Part shown: positions 28,188-35,272 of the stretch, in pieces
How positions within the stretch are numbered: the first letter of the stretch is position 1
Layout: each line of letters begins with the position of its first letter
Assembly: GCA_964247975.1 (NCBI GenBank)
Contig: CAXTWH010000016.1
Location: forward strand, 33,901 to 97,900
Source: KBS-96 sp964247975
GTDB taxonomy: Bacteria > Acidobacteriota > Terriglobia > Bryobacterales > Bryobacteraceae
Direction: 5' to 3'
DNA: 64,000 bases
The notes under the pieces: generated by a model
What the model was told of the DNA's origin: nothing
Database searches by the model: none
Seen by the model: only the letters and a program-made list of their open reading frames with translations
Program-made: the position numbers and the translations under genes

Positions 28188-30131
28188 ATGTTTACCGCAG
28201 ATTTAGACCGTTCCGTGTATGTGGCATGGGAACATCCGCTCGAAAAGGGCGAAATCTGCATGGAATCGATTCCTTTACGCGCTTTACCGGGGCGAACTCT
28301 CCGTTCACTGAATGATCTTTCTGAGATTGGCGGCATTCTGTGGGGCAGTGTTCTTTCAACCGAGGAAGGCAAGCTCCTTCTTATCAAACAAGCGGAATTC
28401 ATTAACGGCAGTGATAAGTTATTTAACTCAACCGAAGCCGACCTGAACCGAATCGTCTCCGCGCTGAACCGGCCTCGGGCAGATCTGGAGCCGGTCGGTT
28501 ATTTTCGCAGCAGCGTTCGAGGCAATTACCTGCCGCTCGAAAGCGACCAACGTTTCCTGAACGAGCACATGCCAGGGCCGGACGTTGTGTGTCTGATTAT
28601 TGAGCCGCAGGAAACAGGAATCTGCGTCGCGCATTTTTACCTTCGGCAGGATGGAAACGCATTTCCGGAGCGAAATCTGCTGGAAGTTCCTTTGCTGCCG
28701 CTCGAAAGCTATGAGCGCGAATCGGTAGTGGCGCTGGAAAAGCGGACAGCAACCGGCAGCCTCAACGAATTGGTTTCCACTTCTGCGAAGGGAAAGCCCC
28801 AAACCGCCTCGCCTCACCGACCGGATTATCAAGCTGTCTTTTCCGCCGTTACGGAAACATTCGGCCCTGTGCCGCCAACAAACCGGTTCTCCTTGTGGGC
28901 TGCCGGATTCGCGGTGTTAATAGCGGTTTCCATTGCGGCGTTTTGGTTTCTACGGTCCCGTTCAGCAAATCCGGCTGCCAACCCCAATGCAAATAAGAGC
29001 GAGATTGCTTTACAGGTGAGCCGCCGACCGGATGGGCAATTGGATTTGAACTGGAGCCGGAATTTTATTGTTCGCCGGAACCCGATCGGAGCCAAGTTGA
29101 CGATTCACGACGGAGCTTCGACGCGGGAACTGGAATTAAGTGACGGACAACTCCGCTCGGGAACACTGGCCTACTTTCCGATGAGCGACGATACCGATTT
29201 CCGTTTAGAATTGTTTTTGTTGGAAGGGCGGTCACTGGAAGAGTCGGTACGGGTGTTGTCGCCGGCCGCGTACGCATCGCGACGAGAAGCGCTGGATGAT
29301 TTAGTGAAGGAGACCAAAGATCAAGTTAAAGTTTTGCCGCCATCTCCAAAAGAAAAAAGCCCGATTCCTAAAACCACCCAGCCCGGCGCGCAAATAAATG
29401 CGGCAGAAAACAGCAGCGTTCAGATCATCAAAGATAAAGCCGAACAACCCCTGCAAGCAGTTTCCTCGCATGAGACAAACCCTGCGCCGGAGCTTTCGCG
29501 CAGTGTTTCTGTGAAGTCCAACACGGTTCCGTCCAATTCGGATTCTGCCTTTGCCGACATAGCTTCAGCGATTGCTCCTGTTGTTTCGCCGGTATCAGAA
29601 AATCTTCGCAGCGACGCGGTTCCTAGCCTCGCGAACGCCAACCTAATGCCCTCCGATCTGCCAAAACCCCCTGATCCGCCGCATTCTGCGGAACAACAGG
29701 CGGCAATCGTAAATAAACCCAGGATTTCCCCTGCTAAACAGACAACAAACACGCAGTTATTTACCAGTCCTCCTCCCCCGGAGTCGGTTGTCTCCGGACG
29801 CAAACCGAAACTGATCGGCGCCGCTAGCGACTCACTACCCTATCCTGTAAAACAAGTGATGCCGGATGTAAAAATGTTTGGCATTTCAGTGCTCGTGCAT
29901 GATCTTAAAGTTCAAGTCGAAGTCATGATCAACAGTGAAGGCCGGGTGACCAAAGCTATTCCAACGGGTGCCGCCAAAGGTTCACTCTTAGCGGCACAGG
30001 CAGTAACCGCAGCGCAGCAGTGGCGGTTTGAACCGGCACGGCGAAACGGAGTCGGCGTGCCTAGCACTTATCTGATTCGGTTCAGCTTCCAAGGCCCGAC
30101 CGGCACGCTGCAAAGCCAGTCCAACCGATAA
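28188..30131 (+). CDS. Degenerate JAMM-like domain fused to a TonB C-terminal domain
   Basis: This 647-residue protein has a cytosolic N-terminus with a JAMM/MPN-like pattern: Glu46 in SEIGGILWG, then the HxH-x7-S-x2-D motif position reading Arg107-Ser-Ser109, seven residues, Leu117, two residues, Asp120. Both zinc His and the Ser are thus replaced while Glu and Asp remain. One transmembrane helix follows (about 234-255), then a Pro/Ser-rich linker (about 370-545) and a TonB C-terminal domain (about 555-640, QWRFEPA). TonB C-termini contact outer-membrane receptors. No ExbBD genes are nearby. The JAMM reading is by motif spacing only. Confidence 0.75.
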   Translation: MFTADLDRSVYVAWEHPLEKGEICMESIPLRALPGRTLRSLNDLSEIGGILWGSVLSTEEGKLLLIKQAEFINGSDKLFNSTEADLNRIVSALNRPRADLEPVGYFRSSVRGNYLPLESDQRFLNEHMPGPDVVCLIIEPQETGICVAHFYLRQDGNAFPERNLLEVPLLPLESYERESVVALEKRTATGSLNELVSTSAKGKPQTASPHRPDYQAVFSAVTETFGPVPPTNRFSLWAAGFAVLIAVSIAAFWFLRSRSANPAANPNANKSEIALQVSRRPDGQLDLNWSRNFIVRRNPIGAKLTIHDGASTRELELSDGQLRSGTLAYFPMSDDTDFRLELFLLEGRSLEESVRVLSPAAYASRREALDDLVKETKDQVKVLPPSPKEKSPIPKTTQPGAQINAAENSSVQIIKDKAEQPLQAVSSHETNPAPELSRSVSVKSNTVPSNSDSAFADIASAIAPVVSPVSENLRSDAVPSLANANLMPSDLPKPPDPPHSAEQQAAIVNKPRISPAKQTTNTQLFTSPPPPESVVSGRKPKLIGAASDSLPYPVKQVMPDVKMFGISVLVHDLKVQVEVMINSEGRVTKAIPTGAAKGSLLAAQAVTAAQQWRFEPARRNGVGVPSTYLIRFSFQGPTGTLQSQSNR

Positions 30132-30233
30132 CCTAATCGCAGTAGGCGCTTGTTCCAGGCAGCTTACGTGCTTTCCCGCACCCGCAATCCTTGACAGGTA
30201 AACCCGCCTACAGTCAATATTATCTCTTGGGGT

Positions 30234-30386
30234 GGGAAGAGATTTCGGCTGCTCGTTGAAGGCATAACGGATTACAATATCACGCCGGTTGATCTGAAAA
30301 GTAAAGTGCTCGGGTGCTTTTTCCAGCCCGAAGCGCGAGCACAGCTACTTTGGTCGTGCTACATCAATATGCCTCGGCAGGACTAA
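30234..30386 (+). pseudogene. In-frame PAS-domain remnant upstream of the histidine kinase
   Basis: In the same frame as the kinase at 30396, bases 30234-30383 read KRFRLLVEGITDYNITPVDL and continue to PEARAQ. This matches the opening of PAS domains of the type FRLLVEGVxDYAI, and the later FFQPEARA resembles FFPPED. The middle with the usual WNxGAE motif is missing. A TAA at 30384-30386 separates it from the kinase ATG. It looks like the decayed sensor part of a longer PAS-histidine kinase. A TTGACA at 30191-30196 could start a transcript here. Confidence 0.5.
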
Positions 30387-30395
30387 AAGGTAAAA

Positions 30396-31154
30396 ATGCG
30401 AGAATTTCTGCACCAGCGGAAACGGGAAAGGTTGCTACAGGAATTTGGTTTGGCTGACAAAGCTTTGGATCTCACAAAGGATGAGCTGCGCGCGCTGGCT
30501 GCCAGCTTGTTTAAGACGCAGGAAGCGGAACAAAGGCGCATCGCGCGCGAACTGCATGATGATTTATTGCAGCGCTTAAGCGTTTTGGAAATTGAACTGG
30601 TGCAGATCAGAAGAAAGAAGAATCTGACGCTGGAAAGCCTACGGCATGAGATTCACAGGCTGGAGCAGTCGGTAGGCAAACTTTCCGAGCATGTCCGCAA
30701 ATTGTCGCACACGCTGCATCCTTCGGTCCTGGATGATCTTGGGCTTCAACTCGCGCTGGAAACGCTTTTACAGGATTTTCAGGCGAATCGTTCGGAGTCT
30801 GTTACTTTCACCAGTTCTGAAGTTCCGGAAAAGATTCCGCCGCCAATTGGAACAGCGTTGTATCGTATTACTCAGGAAGCGTTACACAACATTTCTAAGC
30901 ACTGCGGTGCAGTTCCGGTTACGGTGAATCTGACTGGCCAAAATGGATTATTGTCGCTCACAATCCAGGACGAAGGAGCCGGCTTTGATCTGACCGCTAT
31001 CAGGGGCAAAGGCAGTCTCGGCATCATTAGTATGCAGGAGCGGGCGCAGTTGATCGGCGCAACTCTGATTGTTCTTTCGAAGCTGAACCAGGGAACCACG
31101 ATAAAACTCGAAGTGAAAATACCGGAACAAACGGAACCGAGTTCCTCGTTCTGA
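30396..31154 (+). CDS. NarL/DegS-type sensor histidine kinase without a sensor domain
   Basis: The 252-residue protein contains only a coiled linker, a HisKA_3 dimerisation domain with His54 in RRIARELHDDLLQR and a HATPase (about 145-245; Asn in ITQEALHNISKH, DEGAGFD, GSLGIISMQERA). An AAAAGG ribosome site precedes the ATG. No receiver, PAS or membrane segment is present. An in-frame PAS remnant directly upstream suggests N-terminal loss. No response regulator gene is adjacent, so the partner is unknown. Confidence 0.85.
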   Translation: MREFLHQRKRERLLQEFGLADKALDLTKDELRALAASLFKTQEAEQRRIARELHDDLLQRLSVLEIELVQIRRKKNLTLESLRHEIHRLEQSVGKLSEHVRKLSHTLHPSVLDDLGLQLALETLLQDFQANRSESVTFTSSEVPEKIPPPIGTALYRITQEALHNISKHCGAVPVTVNLTGQNGLLSLTIQDEGAGFDLTAIRGKGSLGIISMQERAQLIGATLIVLSKLNQGTTIKLEVKIPEQTEPSSSF

Positions 31155-31302
31155 GGATGAGCCGGTTATGGAAAATCAAGTATCCTCGTTACAATGAAAA
31201 CCTGAATCTTGTTCGGGTACAGGCAGAGCCCCGATTGGTTGATTCTGTACTTGCAAATCAAAGAGAGGTTCTGATTCCGCACTGGACTGTTAACTGAAAG
31301 CC

Positions 31303-32616
31303 ATGCCGTATTTTCATGCCCATCCTCAAAAACTAGTTTTGATTTTCTTGCTGAGCTTTGTTGTTCTGCACTCTTCTGTTCTGTCAGGAGCACAAGAAAG
31401 AAAGGCTTCTCCGTCCAGCCCGAACCCCTTGCCGGAGTCTGACGGCGGAATCGGTCCTAGCGGCGAGACTCACAACCAGCCAAACGGCAGTTTAAATGTA
31501 AGAAAGAACTGCGGCGCCAGGGGCGATGGCGCAAACGATGACAGTTTTGCCATTCAGCGTTGTTTCAAGAAAAGCGCGCCCGGACAGACTCTCTATTTTC
31601 CCGACGGCATCTACATGATTTCCAAAACGCCGCGCGCGCCGTCGAATCGGGTTCTGATGGGGCAAAGCTCCCGCGCCATCTTGCGGCAGTTCAAACCACA
31701 GGATTGGGTGATGGACACGGCGTACGATTCTCCGCTGAACCTGACCATTGATACGCTCACATTCGAAAACGGCCCGGTCGGCTTGAACGGACCGGAAGGA
31801 ATTGGCGCGGTCAATGTCACGGTGCGCAACAGCAGCTTCCAGAATAATTATGGTCCCTCGAATTATATGAATGGATCGTTGTTATGGGCAGGAACAGGCT
31901 TGCGGAATGCAAACATCACTCATAATCGATTTCACGGCGCAATGCCGGGCGAGACCGTGACTCAGGTGAACGGCACGCCTGATACCGACGGAGATACGCC
32001 GCGAGCGGGTTTAGCGGTGATGGGGTTCGACAGAACCTCCGTGGACCACAATCAATTTGACCTTCTTTATCAGGGCATCAAAGGCTGCCAACTGCAAACC
32101 GAACAAGCGAATAATGTTTACTTCGGCCACAATAAGTTCACGCGCATGCACCGCATGGGCATTGAAGTGCAGGACGCGGGCGGCTGCGGTCATCAGAACG
32201 TGACCAACCCGAACACAAAGAACGTTCACATCGAGTACAACACGATCACAGATTGGAATGATTATTTCTGGAACAGCTTCGGCATCTCGTGGGCAAACGC
32301 GCAAACCGCCAACATTGAAGTAAATAACAACATCATTCGCGGCTCGGAATACTATGACGCTCCCGGCAAGCCATCTATCCATCCTGGCATCGGTTTGGAA
32401 ATCGGAGGCCAGCCGGCCATTGTTCATGATAACGATGTTCGCGGACCGTATGGACTGGCGATTGGAATTTTCGGCGGCTCCCGAAATTCCAGGGTTTATC
32501 GCAATTCAGCCTGCAATGTGAATCGGAATGCGGTCGCGCCAGTGATCGGCGAAGAACACGGCGGCGAAACCAAAACAACTTATCTCAATAATCGCGCCAT
32601 TTATCCATGCAAGTAG
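31303..32616 (+). CDS. Secreted right-handed beta-helix protein (pectate-lyase-like fold)
   Basis: This 437-residue protein has a signal peptide (LVLIFLLSFVVLHSSVLSGAQ). After a low-complexity Ser/Pro stretch it opens with NVRKNCGARGDGANDDSFAIQ, the classic start of the pectate-lyase superfamily (GAxGDGxxDDTxAIQ). Repeated beta-helix turns follow (NITHNRFHG, VDHNQFD, VYFGHNKF, VHIEYNTI, IEVNNNII). It probably binds or cleaves a polysaccharide outside the cell. The substrate is not readable from sequence, and no clear catalytic triad was identified. Confidence 0.82.
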   Translation: MPYFHAHPQKLVLIFLLSFVVLHSSVLSGAQERKASPSSPNPLPESDGGIGPSGETHNQPNGSLNVRKNCGARGDGANDDSFAIQRCFKKSAPGQTLYFPDGIYMISKTPRAPSNRVLMGQSSRAILRQFKPQDWVMDTAYDSPLNLTIDTLTFENGPVGLNGPEGIGAVNVTVRNSSFQNNYGPSNYMNGSLLWAGTGLRNANITHNRFHGAMPGETVTQVNGTPDTDGDTPRAGLAVMGFDRTSVDHNQFDLLYQGIKGCQLQTEQANNVYFGHNKFTRMHRMGIEVQDAGGCGHQNVTNPNTKNVHIEYNTITDWNDYFWNSFGISWANAQTANIEVNNNIIRGSEYYDAPGKPSIHPGIGLEIGGQPAIVHDNDVRGPYGLAIGIFGGSRNSRVYRNSACNVNRNAVAPVIGEEHGGETKTTYLNNRAIYPCK

Positions 32617-32688
32617 CGGCGGGTCAGTCTGATGCAATGCAGGAGATAACGGTTCCAGGCCGCCGCAAGATTGAGGCATAATTGAAGG

Positions 32689-32943
32689 ATGGCAGCGAAC
32701 CGATTGACAGATCTTGAACCGAAACGACCGGACATCCTGCCTGATGTTGATCAGAAATATAGCGTTTACTGTGAAGTTGTGGCAAGAACAGTAGATGTGT
32801 TCGGAGATAAGCTGAAGGCTACGCAATGGTTGTCTCAGCGAAGCACTGACTTTAACGGAAAATCACCAATAGATGATTTGACGGATTCAGATTTTAATCC
32901 GCTCCATGTTCTTGGCCTGATTGAGCACGGAATTTATTTCTGA
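32689..32943 (+). CDS. DUF2384 (Xre/MbcA/ParS toxin-binding) antitoxin-like protein
   Basis: The 84-residue protein consists almost entirely of the MbcA/ParS/Xre toxin-binding domain: VFGDKLKATQWLSQRSTDFN, then GKSPIDDLTDS and the C-terminal VLGLIEHGIYF. In RES-Xre systems this domain clamps the RES-family NAD+-degrading toxin, and its C-terminus enters the toxin active site. Most homologues have an N-terminal Xre-like helical DNA-binding part of about 60 residues; here the N-terminus is very short. The ATG follows a GAAGG site. The gene directly behind it is a broken RES toxin. Confidence 0.8.
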   Translation: MAANRLTDLEPKRPDILPDVDQKYSVYCEVVARTVDVFGDKLKATQWLSQRSTDFNGKSPIDDLTDSDFNPLHVLGLIEHGIYF

Positions 32944-33351
32944 CAAGGTTTGAAGAAGAGCTTCCTGAACCCCAACTTACTTATCCTCTCACCGCTTACC
33001 GACTCACTCATAGCAACTATGCCGATTTAAGCGGTAATAGGTGCAGCAGAGTTTCCCGGCCGATAGAACCCAAAAGGGCAGCCAGCCTTGTATGCTTCTT
33101 TACATCTTGCAACGGCGGTTCTCGAAAGACTTGCTCACACTCCCAAGAAACTAATCCCGAATGCCATTGCACTAATGAGGATCTGGATTCGCAGAGATTT
33201 GGAAGTTTATCGTTCCCTTTTCCGTGCCACCATCGCTCTGCATCGGTCCTCCGCGCTGATTAGCTGCCTTTTGCCTTCGGTGATTGTTCCCGATTACAAT
33301 GTTGTTCTTTATCCTAACGCCGACCTGTTTCAAGACTGTGGAACTGATTAG
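32940..33351 (+). pseudogene. Decayed RES-family toxin gene
   Basis: The remnant opens at CTG 32940, overlapping the antitoxin stop by four bases (CTGA). It reads TRFEEELPEPQLTYPLTAYR and on to YADLSG in one frame. It then shifts by one base near 33036-33040 to GAAEFPGR-stop-NPKGQPALYASLHLA. There the family motif GRWNxKGxPxxYAS has its Trp replaced by TAG at 33064-33066. The remainder reads ATAVLERLAH and LLPSVIVPDYNVVLYPNADL, matching the RES C-terminal motif. The middle near 33210-33260 also looks shifted, with a second TAG in another frame. No functional toxin can be made. Confidence 0.75.
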
Positions 33352-33550
33352 CATGGAACCATTTCAATACGATCCGCGCCTTTTTTCCAGAAGATACTGT
33401 CAACGTAAAAACTCGGCGCAAGTATTTGAAATAACCGGCTAAATCACATTGCATTAACTTAGAGTAAATGGAATTATAAGTTATGCAAACAAATCATGGA
33501 AAGGGTGCCACCGGTTTGAGCGGCGCTGCACTAGAGCGGCAAAGCGAAAG

Positions 33551-33570
33551 GGCCGGGCGGCAACCCGGCC
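33551..33570 (+). terminator. GC-rich hairpin followed by TTT in the leader of a small ORF
   Basis: A 7-bp stem GGCCGGG/CCCGGCC with a 6-base loop, followed by TTTCT. It lies about 35 bases upstream of the 24-codon ORF at 33605. It could be a weak terminator or an attenuator element; the T-run is short. Confidence 0.4.
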
Positions 33571-33604
33571 TTTCTGTTCCTGCTTTCCGCAGGGAGGTGA
33601 TTGT

Positions 33605-33679
33605 ATGCAACTGACCGTGAAAGTCATTACGATTTTCGGCATCCTGGAGATTAAAATCTCCTGGAAGCGAAAGAAGTAA
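33605..33679 (+). CDS. 24-residue basic peptide behind a near-perfect Shine-Dalgarno
   Basis: ATG 33605 is preceded by GGGAGGTGA at 33592-33600 with four bases spacing, one of the strongest ribosome sites in the window. The peptide has a hydrophobic half (VKVITIFGILEI) and a basic tail (SWKRKK). A possible promoter (TTGCAT 33449, ATTATA 33473) would start the RNA near 33487. The coding stretch itself contains a short inverted repeat (GGAGATT/AATCTCC). It is flanked by hairpins at 33551-33570 and 33687-33715. It could be a small membrane-active peptide, a leader peptide or a spurious ORF; I do not recognise it. Confidence 0.4.
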   Translation: MQLTVKVITIFGILEIKISWKRKK

Positions 33680-33686
33680 TGCATAC

Positions 33687-33715
33687 GGGATGGCAGGTCT
33701 CGGGCCTGCCATCCC
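33687..33715 (+). repeat. Perfect 11-bp inverted repeat downstream of the small ORF
   Basis: Arms 33687-33697 and 33705-33715 (GGGATGGCAGG and its complement) enclose a 7-base loop. It begins eight bases after the 24-codon ORF stop and would make a very stable RNA hairpin. There is no following T-run on the plus strand, so it may protect the 3' end or act otherwise rather than terminate classically. Confidence 0.55.
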
Positions 33716-33753
33716 GCTCACGGTTATTGTCGCATGGATTGAGGCTCAATGGA

Positions 33754-33954
33754 ATGGACTACTCGGAAACTTGGAACCTGAAAAGCATTCCTCGTGATGT
33801 GTTTTATAAAGAGCTATCGCGTCGCTCGTATGAAGAACGAGTGGCGCAAGGCACTATCGGCGGACGCCCGATCGTACTTCGGGTTTGCCGGAAATGCGGA
33901 CAGAAATTCTCCACTGTTGCTTTGCGTAAACATCAACCGCGCTGCAGGGAATAA
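33754..33954 (+). CDS. Small C2HC zinc-finger protein
   Basis: I choose ATG 33754 (66 residues), because the upstream extension to 33679 runs through the hairpin at 33687-33715 and codes for unconvincing sequence. The C-terminus carries CRKCGQKFSTVALRKHQPRC, matching the zf-C2HC pattern C-x2-C-G-x-x-F-x4-L-x2-H-x3-C, which is mostly known from eukaryotes but also seen in bacteria. The N-terminal part is charged and helical. Function is unknown; nucleic-acid or protein binding is plausible. No strong ribosome site is visible. Confidence 0.6.
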   Translation: MDYSETWNLKSIPRDVFYKELSRRSYEERVAQGTIGGRPIVLRVCRKCGQKFSTVALRKHQPRCRE

Positions 33955-33998
33955 TCCATCAGTATTTATTAAACAATGCGCAATTTATAAAACACAGA

Positions 33999-34017
33999 AA
34001 GCCGCTCCAGGCGGCTT
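33999..34017 (-). terminator. Intrinsic terminator downstream of tRNA-Leu
   Basis: On the minus strand AAGCCGC-CTGGA-GCGGCTT forms a 7-bp stem with a 5-base loop, followed by a T-rich stretch ending TTTT. It lies 16 bases after the CCA end of the tRNA. Confidence 0.75.
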
Positions 34018-34033
34018 AATGATTTGAATTTTT

Positions 34034-34120
34034 TGGTGCGGATGAGAGGGGTTGAACCTCCACGCCCTTGCGAGCGCTGGAACCTAAATCCAGTGCGTCT
34101 GCCAATTCCGCCACATCCGC
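34034..34120 (-). tRNA. tRNA-Leu, anticodon UAG
   Basis: The reverse strand folds as a class II tRNA: acceptor GCGGATG pairs with CATCCGC, the D arm contains AATTGGCAGACGC, and the anticodon stem CTGGA/TCCAG encloses TTTAGGT (anticodon TAG). A long variable arm (GCTCGCAAGGGC) and T-loop GGTTCAACC follow. CCA is encoded at 34034-34036. It decodes CUA and related leucine codons. It lies 39 bases downstream of the last gene of the polysaccharide locus in the same direction. Confidence 0.95.
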
Positions 34121-34159
34121 ACAATGCGAAGCAGAACAATTCGTTTTTTCAGGTTAACA

Positions 34160-35272
34160 CTAGCGGCTTGTTGACCGCAGCCTAGCCAGCAGTTCCTTCA
34201 GAACACTTTGGGTCATCAACAAGTCAACCGCCTTGCTGAAAACAGGTCGCGGCAGAAATCTTGAGAATTTCCAGAACTTTTCTTCATAACTCCGGCCCAA
34301 TCCGGTTTGGAAAAGTTCGGAATACAACTTGTCTGCTTCAGGAGCTTTAATTAACCTGGCTCGGGTGTACTGCATTTTTCGAAACAACGAGCTATTGTGC
34401 AGCCCAGGAAATGCAGCCGCAGCGACAGCGTTTACCGATTGCAGATGATCCTTCTGTTTTTCCCAGAGAATGCGCATGATGCCCAACTCACGGTCAAGGC
34501 GTTTTACCGAAATGTGAGTTGCCTTTTGATCGTTTTTGTCGTGCTGCCGCCATTCTGCTAAGGGCTGATCCACCGGACAAAGCTCAGTCAAAAAAGGCGC
34601 TAAGCGATGAATGACTTGTTCCGCGTAGCCGGTGAACTCTTCCGGCACCGGAAAAATGCGGGAAGCTACTTCCCGGCGCAGACTCAAATTAGTGGTCGGG
34701 GGCAGTCCGATTAGAATGCCTGCGTTCTGAAACGTTTCGGCGGCGCAATCGCCGGAAGGCATGTTCCCTAAAGGAAAAATGCCGCGCCTTTTTTGTTTAT
34801 GATCCACCAGCAGCGCGCGATGAGCGCAGAACCCGGCATCTGGATTGCTGCGGAATGCGCTAACTACGGCTTGAATTTTGCCCGGCAGAAAAACATCATC
34901 GGCATCAAGCAAACAAATCACATCGCCGGAACTGGCTTGCCAGGCATTGTTCAAGCAGCGCGCCATGCCGCCATGAACGCCGCGGACCAGCTTCACGCTG
35001 GGATATTGCTTAGCGTACTGTTCAACAACTTCGCAGGAATGATCGGTTGAACCGTCGTCGCTCACGATAATTTCATCAGGCGGCAGAGTCTGGTTCAGCG
35101 CGCTTTCAATGGCTTGGCCCACATAAGGGCCATAGTTGAAACAAGTAATCAGAACTGAAACAAAAGGATGCTCATTCAGAACAGATAACGAAACAGGCCG
35201 GAAATTATCGAGTGAAATCCGCTCTTCGTCCTGTTCCATAACGGCTGTGAACGCGTTCAACCGCGAAACCAT
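34160..35272 (-). CDS. GT2-family glycosyltransferase
   Basis: A 370-residue cytosolic or membrane-associated GT-A fold enzyme. The core starts near residue 35 with VSVLITCFNYGPYVGQAIES, has the nucleotide-binding IIVSDDGSTD (Asp-Asp-Gly) and the metal motif CLLDADDVF. Its C-terminal half resembles the GT2 at 48124-49233 closely (PPTTNLSLRRE, EQVIHRLAPFL and a similar tail), so the two are paralogues. It is the last gene of the polysaccharide locus and overlaps the deacetylase by 16 bases. Confidence 0.9.
   Translation of the reverse strand: MVSRLNAFTAVMEQDEERISLDNFRPVSLSVLNEHPFVSVLITCFNYGPYVGQAIESALNQTLPPDEIIVSDDGSTDHSCEVVEQYAKQYPSVKLVRGVHGGMARCLNNAWQASSGDVICLLDADDVFLPGKIQAVVSAFRSNPDAGFCAHRALLVDHKQKRRGIFPLGNMPSGDCAAETFQNAGILIGLPPTTNLSLRREVASRIFPVPEEFTGYAEQVIHRLAPFLTELCPVDQPLAEWRQHDKNDQKATHISVKRLDRELGIMRILWEKQKDHLQSVNAVAAAAFPGLHNSSLFRKMQYTRARLIKAPEADKLYSELFQTGLGRSYEEKFWKFSRFLPRPVFSKAVDLLMTQSVLKELLARLRSTSR

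Noticed and set aside
30191..30223. TTGACA with a downstream TATTAT as a sigma-70 promoter for the histidine kinase
   Set aside because: The spacing to TATTAT is about 21 bases and a 17-base spacing gives a poor -10, so it is mentioned only as a possibility.
33088..33351. 87-codon ORF taken as a separate small gene
   Set aside because: Its translation continues RES-toxin similarity from the frame upstream of a TAG stop, so it is part of a pseudogene.
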